This document shows positions 17,607-32,600 of a stretch of DNA of 57,500 nt, one piece after another. The DNA is from Symbiodinium natans. Its lineage: Eukaryota; Sar; Dinophyceae; Suessiales; Symbiodiniaceae. The notes beneath the pieces are model-generated. The model was not told the DNA's origin, did no database searches, and saw only the letters and a program-made list of their open reading frames with translations. The stretch is from the NCBI GenBank assembly GCA_905221605.1, contig CAJNDS010002301.1, positions 1,183,192 through 1,240,691 on the forward strand, read 5' to 3'. Numbering within the stretch: position 1 is the stretch's first letter; every line of letters starts with the position of its first letter. Position numbers and translations under genes: made by a program.

Positions 17607-20600
17607 GTCCGGGACTTAGTTCCAGCTTGGCCTTCTCCACTTCTCGTCGCTTTCAAGCTTGCTCACGTCTATGCTTATACATCATGTAGGGGTATAGTAG
17701 GATCCTCTTATAATAAGGACCGCAATCAGGTACCCCTAATTTCGGAAACCCCATGTGCAGCACACGTTAAAGTAGCAGGAAGTGCCCACTTAGGAGCCCA
17801 CAGCCGAAGAGACGGTGGTGGTGTTGGAGGGCCTCCGCCATCACTACGACGCTTTCTTTAAATGCAAACCTGCCTTCCAGGTAGCATGATTCCATAGCCT
17901 CCCTGTGCAAGCCCTTTGTGTAGAGGTTGAAGTTGCCATGGAGGTGGCAGGCAGTTGCAAGTAGAATGCCCCGCCTGCCCCTGCTCATGCCATGAAAGGA
18001 GCGCTACCACGGAGTTCAGTGTCTTGGCTGTGAGTGGCCCCTGATAGGCGCAGACTTTGACTCATCGCTTGCCACGCTTCCATTTCTGGTCACCAGGTAT
18101 TCTCACGCTCAATATATCTAGAGCCCCCCCGCCCCCACAGGAAAACTTCTATTCATCAGGGCCCCTAAACCCTTAACCTTAAACCCTATACTAAACCCTA
18201 AGCTCGTTTCATTCATCCTCGAGATCAAGCCGAAAAGCCTCACAACGGCCACCTGGTCAGGTTCCGTGATGATGCCTTATCCTCTGCCGCATCCTGGTCT
18301 GAGAGGTATCTGCCTGAGCGCAAGCTGCCAGACAAGGCATCGAGCCCACACGCGGGTACATGGGATGTACTATGGGATGTCAGGGGGCATTCCAGGAGAG
18401 ACGAGTTCAATCGTCACCGGTCTAGTAAGCCTTTGACTCAGTCTTTGTACCGCGTAGCTGAGTAGATAAACCTTTGACCTTTTGCTATATACAAGCTGGC
18501 TGATTCGTCGCACCTTGTATGGTTGAAACGCGGGAGTCCCAAGCGTGGAACACTGCTGGATGGGTGTTTTTAGGGTGTTTAAAAATTAAAAACCAACAGA
18601 TAAACCTGTAAATCAAGATCTTTTTTGCAAGACCTACTAAATTAACTCAGCGGGTTCTCTGGGGCGCATTCTCAAAATTTTCTCAGGCTTAGGCATGGGT
18701 TCAAGCTATAAGATGACTTGGGGGTAGTATTCCTTCAACCGGAATCACCCCTTTGTCGTGCCTTTCGCGCAAATTTTCGACCGAAACACCGACCACTACG
18801 TCGACCAAACCACCCCGCACCCCGCCCCGCCCCCGCCCCACCCCTCCCCACACGTGAGGCAGGCACAAGCAGCTACTGTAGGGCCTCCTCAACGAGTTGT
18901 TGATCCTGTCTGCATGACACAGTGGCCTTCAAGCAGAGGACCTAAGTCAATCTTCCGGCTAGTTTCGGTTGTGGCTGAGAGGCCATTGACGTGATGGACC
19001 GCAGTGCCGTCCTGGCCAAGGGCAGGGGAGAAGGTGATGATAGCAAGGCCGGGGTGGAGTTGTCCGAGTCTGGGTGGGCTCTTGAACTGAAGTTTCAGAG
19101 CATGGTAATGTATGTCAAATATTCGGCAAGCATGGGGTTTGATCCAGGTGTGTAGCTTTGCATCAGGTTGTCGTGCTGGGCATGTGGCTACGTGCCTGCC
19201 AAGCCTGTCAAGCCTGAACGACAGTGATCCGGCAAGTGCTAGAAGCACCTTGCTGTGCTGTAGTGGTCACCCTTTATGGCTACAAGGCGCCGGTCGCCCT
19301 TTGCGTAGCAGGGGTCCTTTGCGGCGGCGTGTTGCTGTCAGCGAGCGCCGTGTGGTGCGCCAAGCAGAAGTACCGTCCTTGACCCCAACAAATAAACCCC
19401 CAAACTTAAGCCTCAAACCCTCAAGCCCCTAAACCTGACTTCTCCTTGGATAGGCCCTCTATAGGGTTCATTAAGGGGATTTTAAGGCCTGATAGCCCCT
19501 CCTGGTATGTCCTAAAAGCCCTCTGCAGGTGTCGGTGACTGTGGCGGACGTCGCCGCCGCCCTGGAGGAAACTGTGGGCTTACGCCCCGGGTCTGATCCT
19601 AGCCTGCGATTAGGGTTTAGGGTTTAGGGTTTAGGGTTTAGGGTTTAGGGTTACTCTCTGGGGGGGGGCCTTGCGCGTGAAGTTGGGGTTTGCAGGGTTT
19701 GTAGGCCGTAAACATAGGGTTATTCTGGGCTTATGGGGTTGTAGTTTCTTTGAATACTCTTGGTTTTTTACTGATGCACGACCTTCACCCATCATGGCAT
19801 CTACTGCCATGGTACCCAAACCCATGCACTGCAAGACTCATACGACCTTCCGATTCAGATGCGGTGCAATCTCTTGAATAGGATGACTTCTTTGAGCACG
19901 AAATACAGACCTGATTCGAAGGTGCCTACACAGCTATCGCCTGATTTGAGCCCAACCCCAAACTCTAAAACCCTAAACCCTATAAATCCGAAAAACCCTA
20001 AGCCCTCAACCCTAAACTCTAAACGCCTCCGCGCCCCCAAGGTGTCTGAAGTGGAAGCCCGAAGTATCCTCGACCTGGAGGCGTGCTCACTCAGTGTCCG
20101 CGGCTTTACAAACCCTACCCCTAAACCCTTTATAAACCCTAAACCTTAATCCCTAACAAAAACCCTAAACCCTAAACCCTAAACCCTAAACCCTAAACCC
20201 TTAACCCTACCCCTGACGCTATAAGCCCTAAACCCTATAGTACGCCCTAAGCCCTAGATGGGGTTGAGGGATCCAAGAAACCCTGCGCCCAAGATGGGAG
20301 TCATTCCAGTTTAGGGCCCGTTACACCTGCCCTTTCGTTAAGGAATCCTTGTTCATACTGCTCGACTTACAACAGAATGACACTCAGAAAAAGTACAGGC
20401 TGGTTAAAATGGCCTTGAGTCCTAATTACTAAACTAAACCCTACATGAAGGTAGACTTTGGCATCTAGCCCTCAGAATCCTGGAGTTAAGAGAACTATGC
20501 CTGAACACACACAAGACCCTACAACGGTAACACCCTAAAGACGAAAACCCTTACGACCCCCAAAGGCCCCATAATAGTAACAACAGTAGTGTTAGTACTT

Positions 20601-23600
20601 GTACATGTCATAGTTTGAGTACTTGTAGTAGCAGAAGAAATTGCCATAGTAATAATATTAATAGTACTAGTTGTGTCAGCGTATGAATTTTCACAGCAGA
20701 AGAAACTATCATAGTAATATTATTGTAATATTATAGTAATATTAAAGTAATATTATAGTAAGATTATGGTAATATTATAGCAATATTATAGCAATAATGC
20801 TGTAAAACTCTGAACCAGGAGGCCCTCCGCGCTCGCGTGCGCGGCCAGCGGGCCGCCGTACGCCTCGTGGCCGCGGCGGTGGCCCGGGCGCGGGTGCAAC
20901 TCCAGGCCGTTTAAGGGCAGACCCCCCCGTTGTTGAATATTAAGAAGAACATACCATAGGGGTATAGGGTTAAGGGTTTAAGGGCAGACCCCCTTGGTGA
21001 ATTTTTGACCCAGAACATACCATTTTTGTAGGGTTTAGGGTTTCGGGCTCAGGGTTTGGGGCTTGGAAGTCATAGAGGAGCATACCAATGTTTACTGTTT
21101 TAGCATCGGTTATAGTCAACAATCATTAGACCCTTGTTTTTGGTTTAAGAAGAGCATACCATTCTTACTCGTTTGGTAGCAGCTATAGTCAATAGTCATT
21201 GTAAGAATCAGAATCGCAGTCGTACTCAACCTCATAATGTGCAGGCTGCCGTGGGTGGAGTTCTGGCACTCCGGGGCTCCCTTTGAAAGCTACTTACAAT
21301 TTGAGGTGGTCGAGAGAGCTACACCTGCTGTAGTACTTGTAGGGCTTCTGTTGAGCCTTTGGATTGAGTTCAGGGATGTTCCGTCTCATGGGATCTCGCC
21401 TTGTGTTTACGTACATGCGTGTATACCTTACCTACTACCCATTATCCATTTTGCAGTTGTCCATTCATCTTCTCTTCTCTGGTGCACATGTGAGCCCTCT
21501 TCCGATTTGAGACAGGTTCAGGGTTCAGACTCAGGGGTTAGGGCTTCAGAGTTTGTAGGCTTGTTTGGGCTTAGGTTTAGGGCCTGTTCGGGGTTTTAGA
21601 GATTGGAGTCGGGTTCTAAACCCTACACCCTAAACCCCAAACCCTAAACCCTAAACATCCCTAAACCCTAAACCGTAAACAACCCTAAACCCTAAACCCT
21701 AAACCGTAAACATCCCTCAACCCTCAACCCTAAACCCTAAACCCTAAACCCTAAGGGGTGGAGGGGAAGAGCTGGAAGGCTCCCAGAGAGGTTTGGGTTC
21801 TTACGTGGCCCCCTTGCTGAAAGGAGCTGCGCCGCCCTATCGCCTCCCTGCTGCTGTATGGGCCGCCAGGCAGGGTGTAGGTTTAGGGTTTAGGGTTTAG
21901 GGTTTAGGGTTTAGGGTTTAGGGCTTAGGGCTTAGGGCTTAGGGCTTAGGGTTTAGAGGAGATAGGACTGAGGCGGGGGTGGCCTTACAGAGTATGCCGC
22001 AATTTAGGTTTTGTGACCTGGACCCCCACTTGTTCCTGGGCACTTAGTTTTGCAACTCTTGTATCTCCATTTTCCAAAATGGCGTATTCCCAAAGGAGAA
22101 ACGGCAACTTGCCGACTGTAGCCGAGGCTTTTCGGACCGAGAGTAGGCCCTTATAAGCTACAGTTAGAAGCCCCTGTAAAACCAAAAAGTGCACCCTCTG
22201 TATTCCTAGGTTCCTCTTGGGCCTAGTAGCCCTACACCCGAACCCAAGCCCTAAACCCTAAACCCTAAACCCTAAACCCTAAGCCCTAAACCCTAAACCC
22301 TAAACCAAGGTGTGCATCTTGCACTGGTGATGCCCTTAGGTCAAACGTCGGCCGGACATGGTGTCAGTCGTAGCTCGAGGGTCCTAAACCGCTTCATGCA
22401 GGTTTAGGGTTATAAAGGGTTTAGGGTTTAGGGTTTAGGGTTTAGGGTTTAGGGCAGGTGTGGGCAAGACCTCGCTTGCGGCAGCCTTGGCAGAGGTGTC
22501 CCTGGGTTCGCGCAATGCTATGGTGAGGATTGCCTCTCGGCTTTAGTAAGCGATGTAATAATAGAATTGTAAATTAGTGAAACGATTGCACGAATTCTAT
22601 AAATAAATACGCTAACTTCAGAACGAAACCTGGGCCGTGAACCGTCTATTGGATTACAAGTACTAGCCCATAAGGTGCAATCGTTATGTGAATACATAAA
22701 GTGAATCCGTGTATAAGGGACGCATGAAACGTATGAACGAAACGTAAGAACGAAATGAGAAGACATCAGAAAATAATATAATAATATTATGTTAAGATAC
22801 GACCATAAGATAGCAATTAATTTGTCTACAGGAAATTGACCACCTATCCAAATAAAAGAACAAGTGAAAGAAACCAACAGCACAGATAAAAACCACCTAC
22901 ATTGAACCGTTTGTCATCGCAGTGTGAGGATTGTGCGAGCGCTGCCAGCGCGGAGGGCGCAGGAGATGTGTGGGAGGGTCACTCCAAGGCTTGCAGTTGA
23001 TGGGGCTGCTCATTTTAGGGTTTAGGGTTTGGGGTTTACCCTAACCCTGAAACCCTAAGGCCTTAATGAACCCTGAGTGATCTGCCGACCAGGAGCTGCT
23101 TTGGTCAAAGGTGTCCGCCGGCGTCCACACTCAGTGGCGACTTAGACCACACAGGTTTAGGTTTGAAGTATTAGGAAACACGAAACCCTAAGCTCATTGG
23201 GGTTTAGGGTTTTCATAGGGCTTTATAGGGCTTGAGCTTGAAGCATAGACCGGCAACTCCAGTTTCAGGCAAGGTTTGGCCGTCATAAACCTGCGAGAGA
23301 GCCTCCAGAATATCGAGGGGAGCTTTGCAAGGAGCACCAGGGAGTCTTTCGCACCCTCAGTTTCTCTAACAACCCTAAAACACACCCCCAAAAAACCCTC
23401 AACCTAAGAAAAATTCCCTCAAAAAACCCTCAAAGCACCCTCAATAAAACCCTCAACAAAAACCCTCAAAAACCCGAAAAGTCGAACAACACAAACAAAA
23501 AAAACCATCCTAAAGACCCTTCACCCTGAGGTCCTCATCGACGAGGCAGACAAAGCGCCCCCCGAGTTCCTGGGGCTGCTTCTGGAAGTCATGGAGGTGG

Positions 23601-26600
23601 CGAAGAGCGACTGAAACTCACCAGGGCCTCTGTTTAGGGCTTAGGGAAATTCAGGGTAATTAGGGAAATTAGGGAAATTAGGGAATTTTGGGAAATTTGG
23701 CAAATTTGGGAAATTAGGGTTCAGGGCATAGGGTTTAGGGTTTAGGGTTTGGGGTTTGGGGTTTGGGGTCTTGACAGGGTGTTTCAAGGTTTCTGCTTTA
23801 GTTTAGGATTTTCTTCGGGGGGTTTGTTGGCAAGGGCCCCTCCAAGAGGTTCAGTGGAAGCATGAATTACTTCAGAGCTTTATCTTTCCCGGCACGAAGC
23901 CTGCCGAACTTGGCGGAGTTCGATCAACTTGAAACCCTAAACCCTAAACCCTAAATACTCGTGCTTTCGTGACTTGTGCGCTATTGCAGGAAGCATCTTT
24001 GACCCTGTCCGGGGCGGACGGCGTCGGCCGTGCTGATTTCCGTCACACCGCGCCTTGCCGTCAGCATTGAAGCTGTTGCTGCCGGTGTGTTCTTTGCATT
24101 CGGGCCACCACGTTATGGAGTTTGCAGGGTTTGCAGGACTTATCGGGTTTATGCAGCGTTTATCGTCAGGATATACAGCCTCCTTCAACCTAAGCCCCAA
24201 CTAACCAACCGAGGTGGTCATCCTCATCCTCACCCTAAACCCTAAACCCTCTCTACCTATGTATATTTAAACCTTAATGGGGTCGTGTTCTGATTATGAT
24301 TTTTTGAGGCTTTAGGATTTAGGATTTAGGATTTAGGATTTAGGATTTAGGATTTAGGATTTAGGATTTAGGGTTTAGGGTTTAGGATTTAGGATTTAGG
24401 ATTTAGGATTTAGGATTTAGGATTTAGGGTTTAGGATTTAGGCTCTGGGGGCGGTGCCGACTGCGGCCTTCGTTGCTGGACCAGAGGCCCTTTTTCGGGC
24501 TCAGCCTGGGCCACTGCTCAAAAATCGCGTTTTTCGGCTTGAGCCCCTGTTTTTTCCATCTTCGAGCCTGGGAGGCCCCTGGGAGGCCCCTGGGAGGCCC
24601 CTGGGAGGCCCTGGGAGGCTGTCCCGGTCACCCCGGGACAGGTTGTCCCGGGGCCCCCCCGGGACAGGTTGTCCCGGGGCCCTCCCGGGACAGGTTGTCC
24701 TGGGGCGTCCCGGGGCGTCCCGGGGCTTTCCTGGGACAAATGTCCCGGGGCCCCCCCGCCAGGACAGCTGTCCCGGGGGCCCCCCGGGACGCCCACGAGA
24801 GCCCACCCAGAACCGTCGATTTCAGTTCGCATTTTTAATAGGGACCCGGGCCGATCCTGGCTGGGGTCCCCTGCGTTTGAAGTGTTTTTAGAGGCAAACT
24901 TTCCCTCTCAAGGGGGGTCGGAGTTTGAGGCAAGGGGGGGGTCTCCGAAGACTATTTGGCCTTTAAAATTGAAAAATGCCACCCACGATCCTGGGGTCCC
25001 CCCATTTGGGGTGCAAACTTTCCCTCTCAAGGGGGGTCGGAGTTTGAGGCAAGGGGGGGTCTCCGAAGACTATTTTGCCTTTAAAATTGAAAAATGCCAC
25101 CCCCCCTTGACCAAAACCAGGCAGGGGCGACTGTTCATCAGAGCTGAGGCTTAAAAACCTTGAAACACCGTGAAAAACATTGAAAAACCTTAAAAAACAC
25201 TGAAAAACTCTGAAAAACCTTGAAAAATTGGAAATTTTTGAAACCGGCGAAGGCTCGGTTTTGGTCAGAAAACCCAGAAAACCGACGCGGCTGTGTATCA
25301 TCCGCGTGCCGAATGGACTAGACAGTGCCGAATCGAGAAAGAATGTTGCGAGCTAAATGATCAACTAAAGTAAGAAAGAAGATATGTAATTCAGATGAAG
25401 AGGGATCTGGGAGGGAGGGGTGATGCCAAACACGTAGGGTGATGACAGAAACCCTTAGTGAATGCTTGGACCAAAGATGCTGAACCCTAAACCCTAAACC
25501 CTAAACCCTAAACCCTAAACCCTAAACCCTAAACCCTAAACCCTAAACCCTAAACCCCCCCGAACCCCAACTCTGCGAGGTGGTCATCCTCACGTCCAAT
25601 GACCCGGCGGGGCCTTCGTCCTTGCCGCGGGCGCTGGCCGACCGCCTCGACGGCTACGCCTGCATGCGGTACCTCTCCTAGCTCCTAAGGGGTTTAGGGT
25701 TTAGGGTTTAAGTGTTTATAATATACACATGCATAGAGATGCAGATATAGATGTGTACTGGAGGGTTTGGGGAGAGTTTGGGGAACTGTGGCTGCGCAGC
25801 AGATACGAATGTACGGGTGCATGGAAGCCAGTGTAGTACTGGAGGGAACTGGCAGTGCAGCAGGAGTTGGAGCAAACCCTTGTTCACATCCTGCGTTGCT
25901 TGTCCTCAGAATCCTAATCTGACATTGAGATGCCTCACTGCACACGCGGCTCGTTGAGCCAGTATGCAGATCCAGCATTATACTGATTATACGAGTGGGT
26001 GCTCTGACCACATGGGCGAGTCATTCTTCCCCCGACTTCATACCGCAATCCTTGACGTGTACACTCTTTCAGCAACTTCCGCACCTCAACATGAGGTCGC
26101 TGTCTTCTGACACGCTCCGCGAGGCCGGTCAGCTGAAATGCAAGGACAGCTTGAACCAACATAGCATTCGCTGAGATTCCACCCCCTTCATCTCCCAGCT
26201 CCCGTATGGAAGTCCCCCCCCTCTTCACAATCCTTCTCCGCAAGAGGTTGTTAAACATCTACGCAGTACAGGAAGCTGTGCACCAGGTGCATGTGGAATG
26301 CACACCAGAGCCTCGGAACGTCTTGTCGACGACAGGCTCGAACAAGGACACACACCGCAGCGAACCCAGGAAAAGTGCGGAGTGTCCCAGCTTTTCAGTT
26401 AGCTTTAGATTGACCCTATCTTTGACATGGTAGCGGAGCTGCCGTTCCAGGAACCAGAGGCAGCGATGATGCTACACATAGCAGGAGTAGGAATCGTCCT
26501 CATAGCCATGATGGCTTCTCTCGTCTGTGGGATGATACAAATGTGGAAACAGGAAAAGAACGTCGAAGTCCGAGAGTTCTTCGAGTACCTCCCCACAGTC

Positions 26601-29600
26601 CGGATAGCAACAAGAGCAGGAAGAAGGTACCACAAACCAGGTTGTGGTCACATCAGAAACCTGACGGTTGCTGGTGGAAGAGTGAGGGACTTTGCCCCTT
26701 GCTTCAATTGCTTCCCTGAACGATACACGATTCAGGAAGTGAAGACGAGGAACATGAGATGCTACGGAGTGGCAGCAGGCATAGTGCTGCTGGTTGGTTT
26801 TGCCCTGGGGAGCCTCGCCACTTTGTGCGGGATGAGCATGACTCCAGGAAGATATGGCTTCGAAGAGAATCCGTGGCAGGCCCTTGGACCCGGAAGAGCC
26901 AAGGATGAACTTGCCCTTGGAGATGACAGATCCTCCAAGGAAGAAAGACGTGGGAGAAAGGTGATTGCCGAGATTGACGAGAGTGAGTTGATGGTTGTGT
27001 GGACGAGCACCCCAGGAAAGCCCAATACGCATTCTCAGAAGAACTACGACAAGTACTCCGTGAACCAGGACTTCATGAATGCCTACACGATTAGGAGCAT
27101 CGACATGTACATGAGTGAAGAAGATGAGAGCCTTGAGTCCGGCTACGCTCCTAGGTACCTAGTAGATGAGAACCTAGTAGATGAGAAGCTAGAAGAAGGA
27201 AAGTTTCACAATGTAGAAAAGATCCCTTTCAAGGAACAGTTCGAACAGCTAGAAAAGAAGTTTCACGACGTCGTGCACAGCTTAGTGTTTGAAGGAATTC
27301 ATCTCGTAGTTTTCGCAGGAACACCTCTAGGAATGATTACTTGGATCATCCTATCGTACTTCTCACGATTGTTCTTTACAGCAGTACAGAAAAGAACGAA
27401 GAGAGCGAAAGAGCCCAAAAGGAAAAGCAGGAGAAGAAGAGCAGAAGTGAGGAGACAGCACAAGACAATGTTTCTTGTTGTGCTTGTGTACAGCAACTTG
27501 GAAGCAGCCAAAGGAATGGAAGATGCACTACAGAGACTTGCAGAAATCAACCAGCAAACGCTTCAAGGAATACAAACCTTAGCAGAAGAGATGAGGAGCA
27601 GTGCAGCAGCCGGCACAGCCCGAGAGCAAAGCATCACAGCAAGCTTCAGCAATACACTACAGGCAATTCAGCAGCAGAGTGCAGAGGCACAGCACACTTT
27701 GCTTCAAGCACAGGAAACAGCAGTGACAACTTTCGAGGAGATCGGAAGCAGCCTAGAGAGAGCAGTGAAAGGAAGAAAGCCAGGTGACGTGGAGCTTCAC
27801 AAACTCATCAAGCCTCCAGAAGTATTTTCTCCAGGAACTTGGCAAGAAGAAAAGAATGGTTTCATGGAGTTCAAGCAACGACTTCGAGTCTGGCTTGGCG
27901 CTATGGATGAGGATCTTGTGGAAACCATGGACCTCGTGGAGAACGACCTGAGGAAGAATGAAGTGCTGGACATGAAAGATATGACTGATGAGGCCAAAAC
28001 GCAAAGCAGGAAGTTGTATAGCATTTTAGCGTCTTACACAAAAGGCAGACCGTATCGTGTGGTTCGCCAGACGACAGAAGAGAACGGTATGGAAGCCTAT
28101 AGGATGCTGTTGTTAGAATACCAGCCTGTGAATAGAGCAAGATCGCTGGAACTTTTCCACAACATCATGAATTTCCGTTTTGCCAAGGACAAAGGCATTG
28201 CAGAGAACATCCTCGAATATGAGGAACGCATTGAGCAGTACGAGAAGTCCACTGGAGAAAAGGTGCAGGAAAACTTGAAGGTTAGTACATTGATTCAAGG
28301 AATGAAGCCTGAAGTAAAGAGACATTTGTTGCTCAACCTAGATGAGAAGACGAAGTACCCGGCACTTAGGCAGTATCTTGTGAACTATGAGTCAACTGAG
28401 AAGTGGACCAATTCGCTTACGCAGTCCCAAGGAACACCCTATAGGACCACTACTGACCTAATCGACAAGGGAGAAGATCATCAGGGTGTTGCAGCCATGG
28501 ATGTGTCTCAGGCTTGGAAAGGCAAAGGTAGAGATTGGTACGGGTACAAAGGTAAAGGAAAGAAAGGTGGTAAGGATTCAGGCAAGGATTCAGGCAAAGG
28601 TGGTTTCAAAGGTCGAGGCAAAGGAAAAGGTAGAGGCAAAGGCAGAGGTGGAAACTGGAAAGGCCGAGGTAGAGGCTTTAGAGGTTTCAAAGGCAGAGGA
28701 AAAGGCTACAAAGGGTTCAAAGGTAGCTACAAAGGTAAAGGCAAAGGAAAGGCCCAAGCAGCTACAGGAGTTTGCCATTACTGCCAGAAGTATGGACACT
28801 TTGAGGCCCAGTGTAGGAAGAAACAGAGAGACATGGGGTACACGGCTAGGAATGTAGAAATGCAGGAAACTCAGAGTGAAGCCCCAAGTAGAGGAACAGC
28901 CTCAACCCAAGCTCCAACATCGAGAACAGCGACAACATCAGCCAGTTCATCAGGTCAAGGAACCCAGAAGCCGATCATCAGGATGGTAACAATGCACCAC
29001 ATCGGTGATCCACCGACCAGCTTTCCTGAGGAGTTCGAGCTGAGCGAAGACTCTGAGGAACTTGAAATTGACTACTTCGGGAGAGTTTTGATGGTTTCGG
29101 CTAGTTCAGGAAAGTCAGGGCAGGAATTTCAGATTGGAAGTGAGAGTGATGAAGAGAGTGAAGACATAGAGAAGGACCCCTTGTACTGTTGGTACACCTC
29201 AGAACCAGAGAACTTTGTTAGGACAGTGAGAGAGAGCCCAGGTGCAAAGGAAATTGAGGTTGTGCTTGACTCAGGCGCAGATATCTCATTAGCCCCTGTG
29301 TGGATGCGAAATTTCGGTAGGAAGGTCCCGGACCGACGCAGGATTGAACTCCGAGACGCTCAAGGAACTAGGATAAAGGTACAGGACCAGCGGGTTATTG
29401 AGGTTGAGTTTGAGGATGTTGGTGGAAACTGTGTGAAGGTTGAGGAAGTCTTCTTGATTTCATCAGTTGTTCACCCTCTCTTAGCTGTAGGAAAATTGTT
29501 GAAGAAAGGTTGGGAATTTCGGAACGGTAGTGAGACAGGAACTTTCTTGGTTGAAGGAAACACTTCCATAGCAGTAGCTTACAACAACAATTCCCTCACC

Positions 29601-32600
29601 GCTAAAGCTTTTGTCAGGACAGTCTCGACATCCCAAACAACAGGAGTCCCTACGCCAATCTATCTCTGTGAAACGCTTAGGAACCTCGTAGCTGAAGGTC
29701 GAATTGGATGGACAAGTGTGACCGAGCCCTATGTAGTCCACTACAGCCCAAAGAGCTCAGAGCATGTTGACCCAGCTATGATGTATCCTCAAGGAAAACA
29801 TCCTTTCAGAGCTGTTTTGGTTAGAGACACCGAAGGCTGGCAGCTCTTGCACTACAACGAAAGGTATGAAGAGCTAGAAGAACCTTTTGGCCACATCTAT
29901 GATGAGAGCCAGAACTTTGAGGTATTGACCTTGATCTCGTCCAAGGCATTTCCTCCTTACCTCATAGGAACACCCAAGAAAGAGGAAGACAGACGTACAT
30001 TTGAAGAGTACACTGATGACAAGTGGTCTCTTAGCAAGGATGGAACTGAACTGATCAGGTACCACCACACGCCCAGGAAGACACGTTTTCATCCGCTCGA
30101 CTTGAAGGACATTCCCGTAGAGCGTGAGAACCTCCAGAACGAGAGATCCACCTACGGAGAGGACCCAGTGAACCATGAGTTCTTTGAGGACAAGATGCCA
30201 TGGGTTGCAGATGAGTATGACGAGTTCTCATCACCTTTCGGAGTGAGATCATGGACAGGACAGTCTAAGTTCAGGTTGGTCTACCCAGTAGATGGTTCAA
30301 AGGCCCAACAACAGGAACAAAGGCTCAAAACAGTCCCGGAGAATGAAAGCATGGAGATTGACGAACAGGAACCACAGGCCCCTGCACACAGGTATGAACT
30401 TCATGGAGAACTTACGTTCATTTATGATGGACATGAGTACAACCAGCAGAACAGCCTGAAGATCCTCAAGGAATTGTGTACAGAACTTGGAGTGTCTAAG
30501 AATGGCTCAAAACAGGACCTCCTTAGAAGGCTCAGTAGGAAGATCATGGAAGATGAGAGACGGTTAGGACTCAACACTGCTCAGAAGAAGTACCAGGAAT
30601 ATGCCATTCCACAACCGCTCAAGGACCAAGTCATGCCCAAACCTGAAGAAGTTGAGGTACACAATTTGACACATTTACCGTATGCCACTTGGTGTCCAGT
30701 ATGCGTTGCGTGCAAAGGAAAAGAGTCGCCACATCCAACTCAAAGCCCTGAGAAGGAACGATCGTCTAGACCCACATTGTGTATGGATTTCTGTTTTACA
30801 GGAACAAGTCATGATGAAGCCCCGACGGCAGTCAGCTTGGTTTGCATTGACTCTTGGAGTAGGAGCATTGCTTGCATTCCAACTGCAACCAAAGGAAAAG
30901 GTTTGATCGAGCACATTGGCGAAGGCGTTACGTACATGAGCACTCAACTTCAGTACCAGACTATCAACTTGAAGGCAGACAATGAAGGAACCATGAAGAA
31001 GCTCAAGCAGATCATCCTGAAACAAAGGTCAGCTCTAGGACTAGGAACAACCCTTCAAGATGCAGTTTCAGGCCAGAAGGAAACCAATGGCATGGCAGAG
31101 CGTGCAATTCAAACTGTGCGTAGGCAAGCCCTCACGTTGATTCAAGGTTTGCAGGAACAGGCAAAGGTGTTGATAGCACATACTCACCCCTTGTTCAGTT
31201 GGGCATTCAGGCATGCAGCTTGGATTCTGAATAGGTACCACAGACACAGTGCTACTGGTATGACACCTTATGAGTTTGTTGCAGGAAGACCTTATGAAGG
31301 AACACTTTGCCAGTTTGGTGAGAGTTTGATGGTCTTGGCGAACAGGACTGGCGTCAATGTCAAGAAAGGTGACCCTCAATGGCTGAGAGGAGTTTTCTTA
31401 GGAAAGACTGACAACAACGTCTTCATTACGTGGCACATGGATGGCATCAAGACCAGTAGATCTGTGAAGAGATGCCCCCATCATTTTGACCTGGAAGCAC
31501 TAACTAGTGTAGGAATCCACACTTGGGAAGTGAAGCACACGACGCTCACAACTCGCGTAGTTCCTAGGAAGAACCTACCAGGCCCCTCAGGAACACCAGC
31601 GCCTGTGACAGTGGTGGAGCCTCTAGGAGATCAACATGGCATTGGAGCCATTACTCCTGGAATACAGACACCTGTCATCGCAGGCGGGGCGAGTACACCA
31701 AAACCGTTAGGAACAGTCACCCCAAGAAACACGAACCTTCATGCAATGGCAAAGAAGGCAAAGGAACAAGAACAACTGCAAGCAGAACCTGCAGCACCTG
31801 AGTGGATAGACCCAGGACCTGATGAGGCAGGCAGTGATGCAACGCCTACAAGTCAGCTGAGTCATCTGCAAAACAGAGGACCAGAATCTGATGAAGCAGG
31901 TAGTGACAGCATGAGCACTGATCAAGAGGTCATGCAAGAGAGTCAAGGTAGTGAACTTTTGTTGCCTAGAGCACCGGCAGCAGTCAGAAAGCATGAGTAT
32001 GAAGACGTAGGAACTTCGTCCAAAATCCCAAGGACCGACGAGTCGCCGAAGAGGAAATTTCCACCGTTTAACGCAGGACGCGTGTTTGAGCACAACGACG
32101 AACCTCTCCCTGAGCCAGGACTTGACGACATCTGTTGGGAGGACACATACTCAGATATAGGAGATGAAGAAGAAGAAGACGAAGAGGAGAGAGAGAGAGT
32201 TTTCAACGATGAGGACGCAGGACCACCAGAGCTTTCAGATGAAGAGCTCAAGACCAAGGACAGAGAGGCCATGATCACCGAGATGGAGAGACTTTCAGGA
32301 ATGCAGGCACTGGTTAGGAAACCGCTTGAGGAACTTGGCTGGCGCAAGAGAGACGATGGAGAGAATGAGAGAGAAGAGAGTGAACAGGAACCCATAAAAT
32401 GGCTCACAACCAAATTCGTGTTCGATTGGCGGTTCAGGTCAGGGTCTTGGAAAAGACGGGCTAGGCTAGTGGCTCGTGAATTTAAAGGAACTGAACACAG
32501 AAGCGATGTGTTCTCACCAGCCACGTCAGCAAGCCTCACAAGGTTAGTCCCCGTGATTGCTCTTCAGGAAGAGTTTTCAGTCTACAGCATTGACGTCAAA

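Noticed and set aside
22518-22883. Minus-strand 121-codon hydrophobic frame in an AT-rich intron segment.
   Set aside because: Ordinary by-product of AT-rich DNA; no family resemblance and no splice context.
24450-25154. Gly/Pro/Arg-rich open frames over the GC-rich hairpin repeat.
   Set aside because: Composition follows the repeat; neighbouring ClpC-like exons flank it as an intron.
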